This document shows, piece after piece, positions 1 through 8,186 of a stretch of 47,025 bases of DNA. Position 1 is the first letter of the stretch; the number at the start of each line of letters is the position of its first letter. The notes beneath the pieces are model-generated. The model saw nothing but the letters and a program-made list of their open reading frames with translations, was not told where the DNA came from and made no database searches. Made by a program: the position numbers and the translations under genes. Origin of the DNA: CAYOHG01 sp964465125 (GTDB lineage Bacteria; Planctomycetota; Phycisphaerae; UBA1845; Fen-1342); the NCBI GenBank assembly GCA_964465125.1, contig CAYXIO010000028.1, positions 1 through 47,025 of the forward strand, read 5' to 3'.

Positions 1-1970
1 CGGCCGGGCCGCGTGTCGACCGCGGCAAGCGGCGCGGGTCGCGCGGCGCGTGGCGGCGGCGCGGGGGTTTCGGGAGGAAGCACGTCGCCGAGCGGCACCT
101 CGACCGAGAACGCGCCGAGATCGACTTCGGCGCGGTGCTGCTCGAGCCGCATGCGCACGATGCGTCCGTCGCGGTTGAAGTCGCGGACACGGACGGGGTC
201 GCCGGGGCGCAGGTGGACGACCGCCTGGACCCATTCGTGAAAGTCCGCGCGCTGACGTTCGAGCAGCTTGCGGGTCTCGTCGGCCTGGGTGCGCACCGTG
301 CTCGCGTCCAGGCGGGCTTGCTCGGCGACCTTTCTTGCGTCCTCCGCCTCGCGCTTCGCGCTGGCCGCGCCGCGCAGGGCCGCCCGCAGCGCGCGGGCCT
401 GCGGCGTCAGCTCGCGCCGGGCGGCGACGACCAGCCGCTTGGGCATGCCCAGCCGCTGGGCGATGGCGATGGCGTTGCTCTGCCCGGCTTCGCCGATCCG
501 CAGGTGATAGGTCGGTCGCAGCGTCTGCACGTCAAACTCAACCGAGCCGTTCTCGACCCGCTTGCGCGTCAGCGGAAAGCTCTTCAAGGCGCCCAGGTGG
601 GTCGTGGCTACACAGCGGCATTGCAGCCGCAGCAGTTCGTCGAGCATGGCGCGGCCGATGGCGGCGCCTTCGTCGGGGTCGGTGCCGGCCCCCAGCTCGT
701 CCAACAGCACCAGCGTGCGCGGTCCGGCCTTGCGGAGCATCTCCATCTGGCGGGTGAGATGCGCGCTGAAGGTGCTCAGCGATTGCGCCATGCTCTGCTC
801 GTCGCCGATGTCGATCAGCACGCTGCGGAAGATGCCGAAGCGCGAGCCGGATTCAACGGGCACCGGCAGCCCGGCCTGCACCATCAGGGACAGCAGCCCG
901 ATCGTCTTGAGCGTGACGGTCTTGCCGCCAGTGTTGGGGCCCGTGATCACCAGGAGATCGAAATCCTCGCCGAGACGGTAGGAAATCGGCACGACGGCGC
1001 CGGAGCCGCGGTCGCGCTCGGCGCGCTGCGCCATCATCTTCATCAGCAGCGGATGGCGCGCTCCGCGCACGGCGAGCAGCGGCTCATCCACCACTTCCGG
1101 GCAGCGCAAGTCGAAGTCGCGCGTCGCCCGGACCTTTGCGACGATCAGGTCGAGCACGGCCAGCGCATCGAGCGTTTTCAGGATTGCCTGGCTGTTGATG
1201 TGAATCTCGTGCACCAGCTCCCAGAGGATGCGGTTGACCTCTTCCGCCTCTTCGCTGCGCAGGTTGGAGACCCGGTTGTTCAGCTCGACGGCGACGGCCG
1301 GTTCGACGTAGATCGTCGCGCCGCTGTCGCTGGCGCGGTGAATGATGCCGGCGACGCGCCCGCGGTACTCGGTCTTGACCGGCAGCACGAGCCGATCGCC
1401 GTGAAACGTGTAGTTCGCGAATTGCAGCCAGCGGCGGGTCTCGGGCTCGGCCAGCAGGCGATCGACGGAATGGCGGATGGCCTCGGTCGCGCTCTGGATC
1501 GCGGCGCGGAGGCGGGCGAGCTTGGGGCTGGCGTTGTCGCGCACCTGGGCGCGCTCATCGATCACGGCGCGAATGCGCTGCCCGATCGTTCCGAAGTCTC
1601 CGACGCGCTCGCGCAGGTGCGACAGCTCGATCAGGTCGCCGCTGACGCTGCCGAGGTAATGGGTGACCTCGTGCGTGCCGGCCAGCGCGTCGCCGATCTT
1701 CGCCACGTCCTCGACCTCCAGCCTCAGCGGGGGCGCGCAGCGCTCCAGCAGGCCGCGGATGTCGGAAATGCCGGCGTAGGGCGGCAGCCCGTGCTTTTCG
1801 GCGTAGCCCCGCAGCTCGTCGTGCTGTCGCAGCCAGCGCTGAATCAGGTCGAGGCGGCTGGAAGGCTCGATCCGCTCGGCCAGGGACCGGCCCAACTGGC
1901 ACTGGCAGTAGCCGGCGATCCAGTCGCGGACTGCGAAGAAATCCAGGCGCTCGAGCGAGTGGCTGTCCAT
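1..1970 (-). CDS. mutS2: MutS2 family DNA-binding ATPase (C-terminus cut by window edge)
   Basis: The minus frame stays open from the ATG at 1970 to the left edge (656 complete codons, no stop). Its N-terminal part is the coiled lever/clamp region expected of MutS2. The ATPase then shows a Walker A motif GPNTGGKT at residues 344-351 (Lys350) and a Walker B core LLDELGAGTDP with Asp424 and Glu425. A long Arg/Ala-rich helical stretch follows, as seen before the Smr nuclease domain. MutS2 proteins are usually about 780 aa, so the Smr domain should lie beyond the edge and cannot be judged. Family members act on branched DNA or collided ribosomes rather than in mismatch repair; which applies here is unknown. 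The start fits the family N-terminus (MDSHSLERLDFFAVRDW). It is divergent from the secreted repeat protein at 2101. Confidence 0.93.
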   Translation of the reverse strand, partial: MDSHSLERLDFFAVRDWIAGYCQCQLGRSLAERIEPSSRLDLIQRWLRQHDELRGYAEKHGLPPYAGISDIRGLLERCAPPLRLEVEDVAKIGDALAGTHEVTHYLGSVSGDLIELSHLRERVGDFGTIGQRIRAVIDERAQVRDNASPKLARLRAAIQSATEAIRHSVDRLLAEPETRRWLQFANYTFHGDRLVLPVKTEYRGRVAGIIHRASDSGATIYVEPAVAVELNNRVSNLRSEEAEEVNRILWELVHEIHINSQAILKTLDALAVLDLIVAKVRATRDFDLRCPEVVDEPLLAVRGARHPLLMKMMAQRAERDRGSGAVVPISYRLGEDFDLLVITGPNTGGKTVTLKTIGLLSLMVQAGLPVPVESGSRFGIFRSVLIDIGDEQSMAQSLSTFSAHLTRQMEMLRKAGPRTLVLLDELGAGTDPDEGAAIGRAMLDELLRLQCRCVATTHLGALKSFPLTRKRVENGSVEFDVQTLRPTYHLRIGEAGQSNAIAIAQRLGMPKRLVVAARRELTPQARALRAALRGAASAKREAEDARKVAEQARLDASTVRTQADETRKLLERQRADFHEWVQAVVHLRPGDPVRVRDFNRDGRIVRMRLEQHRAEVDLGAFSVEVPLGDVLPPETPAPPPRAARPAPLAAVDTRPG

Positions 1971-2100
1971 CAGAATCCGGTTGCGGCAGGCCGACCGCCT
2001 CGCCAGAATGCGGTTCGGGCAATCAATGAGGCACGAGGGTACGATCCGGCCCGACGCGCACCGTCGTTGCGCCAACGCCGACCCATATACCGTGAAGCGT

Positions 2101-3435
2101 ATGCGAAGCCGCCGCCGAACAACAGTGCCAGGGCCACGCGACGGGTGGGCGCAACCAGGGGGCGCGCTGGCCTGGCTGCTCGCGGTGTTGATCGCCGCCG
2201 GTCCGCTGACTCTATTCGCGCAGCAGCCGGCTGGGAAGTTGGTCCGGGTCGAGTCATCGCCGGGAAGCAGCGCGGACCGTCTGCTTGCCGCCGGTGACGT
2301 GAGCGCTGCGGTGAAGCGGGTCGACTCGTGGCTGCGCGCGCGGGCCGCGCGCGGTGCCGTCGATCCGCGGGACTGGGACGACCTGCTGGCGCCGATCGCG
2401 CCCGAGCGGCGCGAGGCGCTGCTGCGCGGTCTGATGCCACGGTGGCCCGGCGACGTCGAAATCCGCGAGCGGCTCGCGGCTGATCTTGCGCGGCGCGGCG
2501 TCTGGGCCGACGCGGTCGAGCTCCTGGAGCCGCTTCAAGGGCGCCTGAGCGTGCGCGGCGTGCAGGTGCTGACGCGCGGCTGGACGGCGATGGGTCGGGG
2601 CCTGGAGGCGTCCAGGTGGGTGGAGAGCCGTCTGAAGGATCAGCCCACCAATGTCGATCTTTGGGGCATGGCCGTCGAGATCGCCATGTCGCGCGGTCAG
2701 TTCGGCCGCGCGATCACCACCGGCGAGCAGGCCGCGCGTCACTGCCGGCCCAACGGGCGGCTGCGCGCGCTGCTGGCCGAAGCCCTGTTCCGGCTGGATC
2801 AACTCCTGGGGGACGCGGAAGTGCGGCAGGTTCCCGGCCGGCGGGTTGGTCAGTTCGACGGCGACTGGCTGCTGGTCGAAGCGCGCCCGGGCGTCGATCG
2901 CTACCTGTGTGCGCCGCAACGCTCGGCCCTGTACCAGGTGCGCGCCGCGATCGACGCCGGCTGCGACACGCCCGAGCTGCATCGGCTGCACGCCGCCATC
3001 TGGCTGAAGCTGGGACACGCGGAGACGGCCTGGGACATCGTGGCGAGCCGGCTGGACGTGCTGCTTGAATCCGCCGGCGACGCGGACGGCCTGCTTCGCG
3101 AGTGCGCGCTGCGATCGGGGCGCATCACCGAGTTTCTCGACCTGGCGCGCGGCGAGGCCCAGCGCGATCCGGCGCAGCGCGACGCGGTGCTTTTCGGGGC
3201 CTACTGTGCGGCGGCGGACGTGTGCGCCCGGCGCGGCGAGCCGGGGGCCGAGCTCGGGCTGCTGCGGCAGGCACTCTCGCTCCGGCCGGAGGCATCGGAT
3301 GTGCGTCTGCGGGTGGCCGACGCGCTGTGGGTTACGGGCGAGCAGGAGCTTGCCCGCGAGGAGTACGCGGCGATCCTGCGTGCCGCGCCCGCGCATCCGC
3401 AGAAGGCCCGTCTGCTGGCGCGTCTCGCGGAGTAG
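2101..3435 (+). CDS. Secreted TPR-like repeat protein of unknown function
   Basis: A 444-aa protein from the ATG at 2101. The frame is open upstream to 1981, but only this start places a basic stretch (MRSRRRTT) before a hydrophobic segment (ALAWLLAVLIAAGPLTLFA, about residues 20-38) that ends in AQQ, a plausible signal peptide. The rest is alpha-helical and Ala/Leu/Arg-rich, with helix pairs of the type LLEPLQG, GRAITTGEQAARHC and LLRQALSLRPEASDVRLRVADAL, which look like tetratricopeptide repeats; the last two, around residues 395-440, are the clearest. No catalytic motif is seen. A TATACC hexamer lies 9 nt before the ATG and there is no convincing Shine-Dalgarno. It probably mediates protein-protein contacts in the cell envelope, but the role is unknown. 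Confidence 0.75.
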   Translation: MRSRRRTTVPGPRDGWAQPGGALAWLLAVLIAAGPLTLFAQQPAGKLVRVESSPGSSADRLLAAGDVSAAVKRVDSWLRARAARGAVDPRDWDDLLAPIAPERREALLRGLMPRWPGDVEIRERLAADLARRGVWADAVELLEPLQGRLSVRGVQVLTRGWTAMGRGLEASRWVESRLKDQPTNVDLWGMAVEIAMSRGQFGRAITTGEQAARHCRPNGRLRALLAEALFRLDQLLGDAEVRQVPGRRVGQFDGDWLLVEARPGVDRYLCAPQRSALYQVRAAIDAGCDTPELHRLHAAIWLKLGHAETAWDIVASRLDVLLESAGDADGLLRECALRSGRITEFLDLARGEAQRDPAQRDAVLFGAYCAAADVCARRGEPGAELGLLRQALSLRPEASDVRLRVADALWVTGEQELAREEYAAILRAAPAHPQKARLLARLAE

Positions 3436-3491
3436 ATTCCGCCAGCCGATCGCTTCGATCGCCCGATTGGCGGCCAGCCCCGGTCGGTCGC

Positions 3492-3497
3492 CATAAT
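3492..3497 (+). promoter_or_regulatory. Putative -10 element for a leaderless rsmE mRNA
   Basis: CATAAT sits exactly 6 nt before the GTG start of rsmE, with no Shine-Dalgarno in between. This spacing would place transcription initiation on the start codon itself. No -35 match is seen. Candidate by inference only. Confidence 0.35.
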
Positions 3498-3503
3498 GCG
3501 CGC

Positions 3504-4262
3504 GTGAGTACGCCACGGTTCTTTGTAGACGAGCTAGCCGAGGGGCTGGCTGCGCTGCCGGTGCACGAGGCCCGGCACGCGCTGCTGAGCCTGCGGCTGC
3601 GCGAGGGCGATTCGGTCGAGGTCTTTGACGGCAAGGGCGGCGTGGGCCAAGGCGTACTGTGCGGCGCGAGCGCGGCGCGGCGGGGCAAATCCCGCCAGGC
3701 GGTCGGGGTGCGAATCGTCGACCTACAGCGCGAGGCGCTTCCGATCGGGGCGCTGCACCTGCTCGTGGCAGGCTGCAAGGGGGATCGCGTCGCGTGGATG
3801 GTCGAGAAGTGCACTGAGCTGGGCGCGTCGGCCATTCACTTCGTCGAATTCGAGCGCTCGGTCGTGCAGGTGGGCGCGCCGGCGATCGAAAAGCTCCGGC
3901 GTGCGACCATCGAAGCGTGCAAGCAGTGCGGACGAGCCTGGTTGCCTCGGCTTTTCGGCGGTGAGACCCTTCGGGATGCGGCCTCAGCCGTGCCTGCGGG
4001 CGAGTTGCTCGTCGCTCATCCCGACCCGCGCGCCCCGACGCTCTCAGCCGCTGTCGCAGACAGCGCGGCGGACTCCACGGCGCGCGTCGTCATTGGCCCG
4101 GAAGGTGGACTCAGCCCCGCGGAGCTGGATTTCCTCGCGCAAGCCGGCGGCCGACAGGTAAGGCTGGCGGCGCATGTCCTGCGCGTCGAGACGGCGGCCG
4201 TTGCGGTCGCCGCGGCCTGGTCGATGTGCCGACTCGACGCCGAAGCCCGCCAGGACCGCTGA
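3504..4262 (+). CDS. rsmE: 16S rRNA (uracil-1498-N3)-methyltransferase RsmE
   Basis: A 252-aa SPOUT methyltransferase starting with GTG at 3504; the frame is open far upstream, but family length (about 240-250 aa) and the N-terminus STPRFFVDE fix the start. The N-terminal half is the PUA-like RNA-binding domain (HALLSLRLREGD, VEVFDGKGG). The C-terminal half carries the trefoil-knot motifs IGPEGGLS (residues 197-204) and the loop HVLRVETAAVAVAAA, which corresponds to the usual LG.RILRTETA SAM-binding knot with small substitutions. The segment VEKCTELGASAIHFVEFERSV also matches the family. It methylates N3 of U1498 in helix 44 of 16S rRNA. It lies 68 bp after the secreted repeat gene and may be transcribed from its own leaderless promoter. 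Confidence 0.93.
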   Translation: MSTPRFFVDELAEGLAALPVHEARHALLSLRLREGDSVEVFDGKGGVGQGVLCGASAARRGKSRQAVGVRIVDLQREALPIGALHLLVAGCKGDRVAWMVEKCTELGASAIHFVEFERSVVQVGAPAIEKLRRATIEACKQCGRAWLPRLFGGETLRDAASAVPAGELLVAHPDPRAPTLSAAVADSAADSTARVVIGPEGGLSPAELDFLAQAGGRQVRLAAHVLRVETAAVAVAAAWSMCRLDAEARQDR

Positions 4263-4322
4263 ATTCAAGGTCTTCCAACCGTCCGCGACTCGCATCGGCG
4301 TGGCCGCGGTCCTGGCATCGAG

Positions 4323-4328
4323 TATCAT
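4323..4328 (+). promoter_or_regulatory. Putative -10 element for the aldolase gene
   Basis: TATCAT lies 7 nt before the ATG at 4336 and no ribosome-binding site separates them. It fits the leaderless arrangement seen in front of several other genes here. No -35 partner is apparent. Confidence 0.35.
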
Positions 4329-4335
4329 CGCGACC

Positions 4336-5049
4336 ATGGCCAGCGAACAGGAATTGCGCGAACAAATCTGCGACATCGGGCGGCGCATCTACGCCAAGGG
4401 GTTCGCCGCCGGTAACGACGGCAACATCACCTGCAGGCTCGACGAGCAGCGCGTGCTCTGCACGCCGACGCTCATCAACAAGGGCTTCATGAAGCCCGAC
4501 GATCTGTGCGTCGTCGACAGGCAGGGCAAGCAGTTGTCCGGCACGCGCCCGAGGACCAGCGAGATCTTCCTGCATCTCGAGGTCATGCGCGGCGACCCGA
4601 ACGCCGTCTCGGTCGTGCACTGTCACCCGCCGTACGCGACAGCCTTCGGCATCGCGCGCGAGCCGATCCCGTCGGGAATCCTGCCGGAGGTCGAGGTCTT
4701 CCTCGGCATTGTTCCCAGCGCGGACTACGCCACCCCGGGAGATCAGGCGTTCGCCGAGACCATTCGGCCCTACATCGGCCGCGCGAATACGGTCGTGCTC
4801 TCGAACCACGGCACGGTCAGTTGGGGCAAGACGGTCGAGTGGGCCTATTGGCACACGGAGATCGTGGACGCCTATTGCCGCATGCTCCTGCTCGCGAAGC
4901 TGATCGGCAACGTCTCGCGCCTGACGGCGCAGCAGGTCGAGCAGCTGCTCGACCTCAAGGAGCGCTTCGGCCTCGGGCGCGACGTGCGGCGCACGCATGG
5001 CGGCGATCTGCTGGTCAATCCGGAGTTCGGCAAGCCGTCGGCGCCGTAG
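4336..5049 (+). CDS. Class II aldolase/adducin family protein (fuculose/rhamnulose-1-phosphate aldolase type)
   Basis: A 237-aa class II (zinc) aldolase. The metal-binding pair is HCH at residues 95-97 (His95, His97), with the third His in SNHGTVSWG (His158). Glu76 in RTSEIFLHLE sits where the catalytic/zinc Glu of FucA is found, and the early GNDGN loop (residues 26-30) binds phosphate in the family. Such enzymes cleave L-fuculose-1-phosphate or L-rhamnulose-1-phosphate to dihydroxyacetone phosphate and L-lactaldehyde. The next gene, 27 bp downstream, is a rhamnulokinase, so the likely substrate is L-rhamnulose-1-phosphate, although the sequence is closer to the short FucA type than to long RhaD. 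The ATG at 4336 is chosen because the preceding in-frame stretch looks non-coding. Confidence 0.9.
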   Translation: MASEQELREQICDIGRRIYAKGFAAGNDGNITCRLDEQRVLCTPTLINKGFMKPDDLCVVDRQGKQLSGTRPRTSEIFLHLEVMRGDPNAVSVVHCHPPYATAFGIAREPIPSGILPEVEVFLGIVPSADYATPGDQAFAETIRPYIGRANTVVLSNHGTVSWGKTVEWAYWHTEIVDAYCRMLLLAKLIGNVSRLTAQQVEQLLDLKERFGLGRDVRRTHGGDLLVNPEFGKPSAP

Positions 5050-5076
5050 GCCTCGCACCCAGACGCGGAAGCGGGC

Positions 5077-6564
5077 ATGAACACACCTCGCAATTATCTG
5101 GCGATCGACCTGGGGGCTTCGAGCGGCCGCGCCGTGCTGGGCCGGTGGGACGGCCGGCGGGTGGGGCTCACCGAGATTCACAGGTTTCCGAACGGGCCGC
5201 TGCATCTCAACGATGGGCTGTACTGGAATGCGCCGGGGCTGTTCGGCGAGATTCTCGCGGCGATCGGAAAGGTCGCCCCGTCGGGCGCGGGCAATGTGCA
5301 TGGGCTGGGCGTGGACACCTGGGGCGTCGACTTCGCCCTGGTGTCCGCACAGGGCGAGTTGCTGGGCCTGCCGCGGCATTACCGCGACCCGCGCACCAAC
5401 GGCACCTTCAGCGAAGCGTTCAAGCGCGTTCCGCGCGCGCAGATCTACGCTCGCACGGGCATCCAGTTCATGGAGATCAACACGGTCTATCAGCTTCTGG
5501 CGCTGCGCCGCGCGCACCCGGAGCTGCTCGAGTTGGCGGATCGCCTGCTGTTCATGCCCGACCTGATGAACTACTGGCTGTGCGGCGAGCCTTGCAGCGA
5601 CGCGAGCATCGCCAGCACGTCGCAGCTTTTCGATTCGGCGGCCGGCGAGTGGGCCGGCGAGCTGGTCCGCGCGCTGGATCTCCCCGAGCGCATCCTGCCG
5701 CGCGTGCTGCCGCCCGGAACGCGCATTGGTCCGCTTCGCAGGGCGCTGTGCGCCGAGCTAGGGCTGACACGCGCGCCGCAGTTGCTCCTTCCCGCCGGAC
5801 ACGACACAGCGTGTGCGGTGGCGGCGGTTCCGGCAACGTCGGACGATTGGGCCTACATCAGTTGCGGAACCTGGTCGCTGGTGGGCTTCGAGCTCTCGGT
5901 GCCGATACGTTCGACCGCGGCGCTGGATGCCAACGTCACGAACGAAGTCGGTGCCGCGGGCACGATCCGGTTTCTGCGGAACATGACCGGCCTGTGGCTG
6001 CTACAGGAATGCCAGCGACACTGGGCGACTGAGGGTTCGGCGCTGACTCACGAGGAATTGCAGCAGGCGGCGGCGCACGTCGCATCCTCGAAGTGCTGGA
6101 TCGACCCGGACGATGCGCGTTTCTCCAGCCCGGGAGACATGCCGGCGCGCATCGCCGCGTTCTGCGTTGAGAGCGATCAGCCGCCGCCGTCGTCGCCGGG
6201 CGAGTTCGCCCGCTGCGTGCTGGAGAGCCTGGCGCTCAAGACGCGCGTCGTGCTCGACCGGCTGGAGCCGATCGCGGGTCGGCGTGCGAGACGGGTTCAC
6301 GTGGTGGGCGGTGGGTCGCGCAACGAGCTGCTGATGCAGTGCATCGCGGATGCGACGCAGCGGCAGGTGCTGGCCGGACCGGTCGAGGCGACCGCGCTGG
6401 GCAACGTGCTGCTCCAGGCGCTGGCGGCCGGCGAGCTGAGCACCCTGAGCGAACTTCGCCGCGCGGTGGTGAACTCGGTCGAGCTGCGCAGCTACGAGCC
6501 GCGCGACTCCGCCGCGTGGCTCGATAAGCTGGATCGCTTCGCGCGTCTGGCGCGTCGGAGCTGA
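5077..6564 (+). CDS. rhaB: Rhamnulokinase (FGGY carbohydrate kinase)
   Basis: A 495-aa FGGY kinase. The N-terminal phosphate-1 motif is AIDLGASSGRAVLG (about residues 8-21). Family landmarks follow: FPNGPLHLNDGLYWN, GLGVDTWGVDFALV, HYRDPRTNG, INTVYQLLAL, LFMPDLMNYWLCGE, the catalytic-base loop AGHDTACAVAAVP, and the adenosine motif HVVGGGSRNELLMQ. The HYRD and FMPDLMNYWL signatures are characteristic of RhaB rather than glycerol or xylulose kinases. It phosphorylates L-rhamnulose at O1 with ATP in the cytoplasm. It is co-directional with the aldolase upstream, which would use its product, and convergent with the cobalamin-fold gene at 6577. No rhamnose isomerase or transporter is in the window. 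Confidence 0.93.
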   Translation: MNTPRNYLAIDLGASSGRAVLGRWDGRRVGLTEIHRFPNGPLHLNDGLYWNAPGLFGEILAAIGKVAPSGAGNVHGLGVDTWGVDFALVSAQGELLGLPRHYRDPRTNGTFSEAFKRVPRAQIYARTGIQFMEINTVYQLLALRRAHPELLELADRLLFMPDLMNYWLCGEPCSDASIASTSQLFDSAAGEWAGELVRALDLPERILPRVLPPGTRIGPLRRALCAELGLTRAPQLLLPAGHDTACAVAAVPATSDDWAYISCGTWSLVGFELSVPIRSTAALDANVTNEVGAAGTIRFLRNMTGLWLLQECQRHWATEGSALTHEELQQAAAHVASSKCWIDPDDARFSSPGDMPARIAAFCVESDQPPPSSPGEFARCVLESLALKTRVVLDRLEPIAGRRARRVHVVGGGSRNELLMQCIADATQRQVLAGPVEATALGNVLLQALAAGELSTLSELRRAVVNSVELRSYEPRDSAAWLDKLDRFARLARRS

Positions 6565-6576
6565 GCGCGCGGCGGC

Positions 6577-7290
6577 TCAGGCCTCGGCGAGCGCCTTTCG
6601 CCGGCGGCGACGCTTCTTGACGAAGCCGCGGCGGACGACTCCGGGCTGGCGCGGGCCGAGGTCGTTGGCCAGCCGCAGCAGCTCCGGCGCCGTCTCAGCG
6701 AACAAGTCCGCTCCGATTTCCTGCCACAGTCCGTCGGCCCGGTTGAACACGCCGCCGCTGACCACGATGTTCATGCTCGGGCAGACGCCGACTTCGCGCA
6801 CCAGCTCGACCAGCGCGCGGGCGTCCGGCACTCCCCCCGGGGTCGTGCCGAAGATGACGAAGATGTTGGGCCGCAGTTGCCCGACCAGCGCCAGCACCTC
6901 GTCGCGCGGCACGCCGCCGCCGACGAAATACACCTCCCAGCCGTCGGCCTGGAACAGATCGGCGATCATCTGGGCCCCGATCTCCTCCAGCAGCGGCTCG
7001 GCGCAGGAAATCAGCAGTCGCTTGCCGTTTCGGGGACCCGTCGGCAGGTGCGCCTGAAGCTGGTCCGCGACCGTGCGGTTGATCCGCGTCGCCATGTTTT
7101 CCATGGCCGAGTTGATCCGGTCGTCGCGGAATAGCCGGTCGATCTGACGCATCGCGGGCCAGACGACCTCGCACAGCAGGCTTTGCGGCGGATCGCCGCG
7201 CGTGACGGCGTCGCGGATGAGCGTGAAGCATTCGGCCCGGCGGCCGGCCAGCAGCGGTTGGAGATAGCGCGTCAGGAGCGGTTCAGTCAC
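6577..7290 (-). CDS. B12-binding-fold protein lacking the cobalt-ligand histidine
   Basis: A 237-aa protein with a helical cap domain (about residues 5-75; VWPAMRQIDRLFRDDRINSA) followed by a Rossmann-like B12-binding domain (about residues 85-205) and a basic tail (KKRRRRRK). This is the architecture of methionine-synthase-type cobalamin modules and CarH-like regulators. The canonical DxHxxG loop is here LLEEIG, so the lower-ligand His is replaced by Glu; later elements (VYFVGGGVPRDEV, PGGVPDARALVELV, NIVVSGGVF) are intact. I chose the GTG at 7290 because GGAGG lies 8 nt upstream; an in-frame ATG at 7347 is the alternative. There is no HTH, so a signalling or corrinoid-carrier role remains open. 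It is convergent with rhaB. Confidence 0.75.
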   Translation of the reverse strand: MTEPLLTRYLQPLLAGRRAECFTLIRDAVTRGDPPQSLLCEVVWPAMRQIDRLFRDDRINSAMENMATRINRTVADQLQAHLPTGPRNGKRLLISCAEPLLEEIGAQMIADLFQADGWEVYFVGGGVPRDEVLALVGQLRPNIFVIFGTTPGGVPDARALVELVREVGVCPSMNIVVSGGVFNRADGLWQEIGADLFAETAPELLRLANDLGPRQPGVVRRGFVKKRRRRRKALAEA

Positions 7291-7593
7291 AGCGGATGCC
7301 TCCGACACGATCGGTGCCCGTCGGCGGCTCCAGCCGCTGGGCTTCACGCCCGATGGCCCGATCCATTCGAGATTGCCGGCGCATCCATACAGCCGGGAGA
7401 GGATTCGTCGCCGCGACGCGTCGCGAGCCGTCGTCGGCGTCGTTTGGTATCGTTCAGGCGGGGCGGGCGAATTGAGGCGCGGACGTGGAACTGCGCGGCC
7501 GTTCGGCGGCTCGTCTCTCGCTTCGGCAGGAGTGGTTTTTTCTCGGAGCCGCGCAACCCTGGCGCCGGCCGCGCAGAGGTTGCCGCCGGCGCG
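7291..7593. other. Intergenic interval between tadA and the B12-fold gene
   Basis: About 300 bp with no credible gene. It holds a dense GC-rich structure near 7552-7593: an 8-bp complementary pair (GCGCCGGC/GCCGGCGC) interleaved with a 6-bp pair (GCAACC/GGTTGC), just after the tadA stop in the tadA transcript. I looked for an SRP (4.5S) RNA here because that gene often neighbours tadA, and did not find its conserved tetraloop region. Confidence 0.5.
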
Positions 7594-8103
7594 CTATTTC
7601 TCACCCAGTGAGCGGCGGCGTCGAAAGAACGCGCGCAGCAACTCCGCGCACGGCTCCTCGAGCACGCCGCGGGCCGTGACCACGCGGTGATTCAGCCGCG
7701 GATCATCCTGGATTTCAAAGAGCGAGCCGCAGGCGCCGGCCTTGGCGTCGGACGCGCCGAAAACGAGCCGATCGAGCCGCGCCAGCACCAATGCCCCAGC
7801 GCACATCGGACAGGGCTCCAGCGTCACGTAGAGCGTGCAGCCGCTCAGGCGCCAACGGCCGAGCGCCGCGGCCGCCGCCGTCAGGGCCAGCATCTCGGCG
7901 TGCGCGGTGGGGTCGTTGAGGCGCTCGCGCTGATTGAAGCCGCGCCCCACGGCGCGGCCCTGGTGAACGACGACCGCGCCGACGGGCACGTCCTCGCTGT
8001 CCAGCGCGCGGCGGGCCTGCTCGATCGCCTCGAGCATCCAGCGGCGGTCCAGCTCATCCTGCGCGTGCCGCAAAGCGCTTCTCCGCGGGGATCGGTTCTT
8101 CAA
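7594..8103 (-). CDS. tadA: tRNA-specific adenosine deaminase TadA
   Basis: A 169-aa cytidine-deaminase-fold protein. The zinc site is HAE (His68, Glu70) plus PCPMC (Cys98, Cys101), with DVPVGAVVV, FNQRERLNDPTAHAEMLAL and ARLDRLVFGASDAKAGA as TadA signatures. It deaminates A34 to inosine in tRNA-Arg(ACG). The start is uncertain: TTG at 8103 gives this length, while the first ATG (8037) begins at RRWM and would clip the first helix. The divergent neighbour starts close by, and a palindromic TACCATGGTA at 8111-8120 could supply -10 elements in both directions. Confidence 0.93.
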   Translation of the reverse strand: MKNRSPRRSALRHAQDELDRRWMLEAIEQARRALDSEDVPVGAVVVHQGRAVGRGFNQRERLNDPTAHAEMLALTAAAAALGRWRLSGCTLYVTLEPCPMCAGALVLARLDRLVFGASDAKAGACGSLFEIQDDPRLNHRVVTARGVLEEPCAELLRAFFRRRRSLGEK

Positions 8104-8110
8104 AGGCGAG

Positions 8111-8120
8111 TACCATGGTA
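8111..8120. promoter_or_regulatory. Palindromic TACCATGGTA, possible bidirectional -10
   Basis: The 10-bp palindrome reads TACCAT on both strands between the divergent tadA and cyclodeaminase-desulfurase genes. On the minus strand the hexamer ends 11 nt before the TTG start of tadA. No -35 boxes are obvious, so this is a suggestion only. Confidence 0.25.
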
Positions 8121-8186
8121 GCCGCCCGGACGGCCATGAGCGGAGGCCGAGTCTCCGATCATCGGCGCCGTCCGGACGCCGAGGAG

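Noticed and set aside
135..2297. A 720-codon plus-strand open frame
   Set aside because: It is the antisense shadow of mutS2. The minus frame has unmistakable Walker motifs and the plus product is rich in Arg, Gln, His and Ala with no domain.
2254..3516. A 420-codon minus-strand open frame
   Set aside because: Antisense to the secreted repeat protein; the plus frame has a signal peptide and helical repeats.
7348..7593. Possible SRP (4.5S) RNA gene next to tadA
   Set aside because: The conserved GGAAG...AGCA apical region was not found on either strand.
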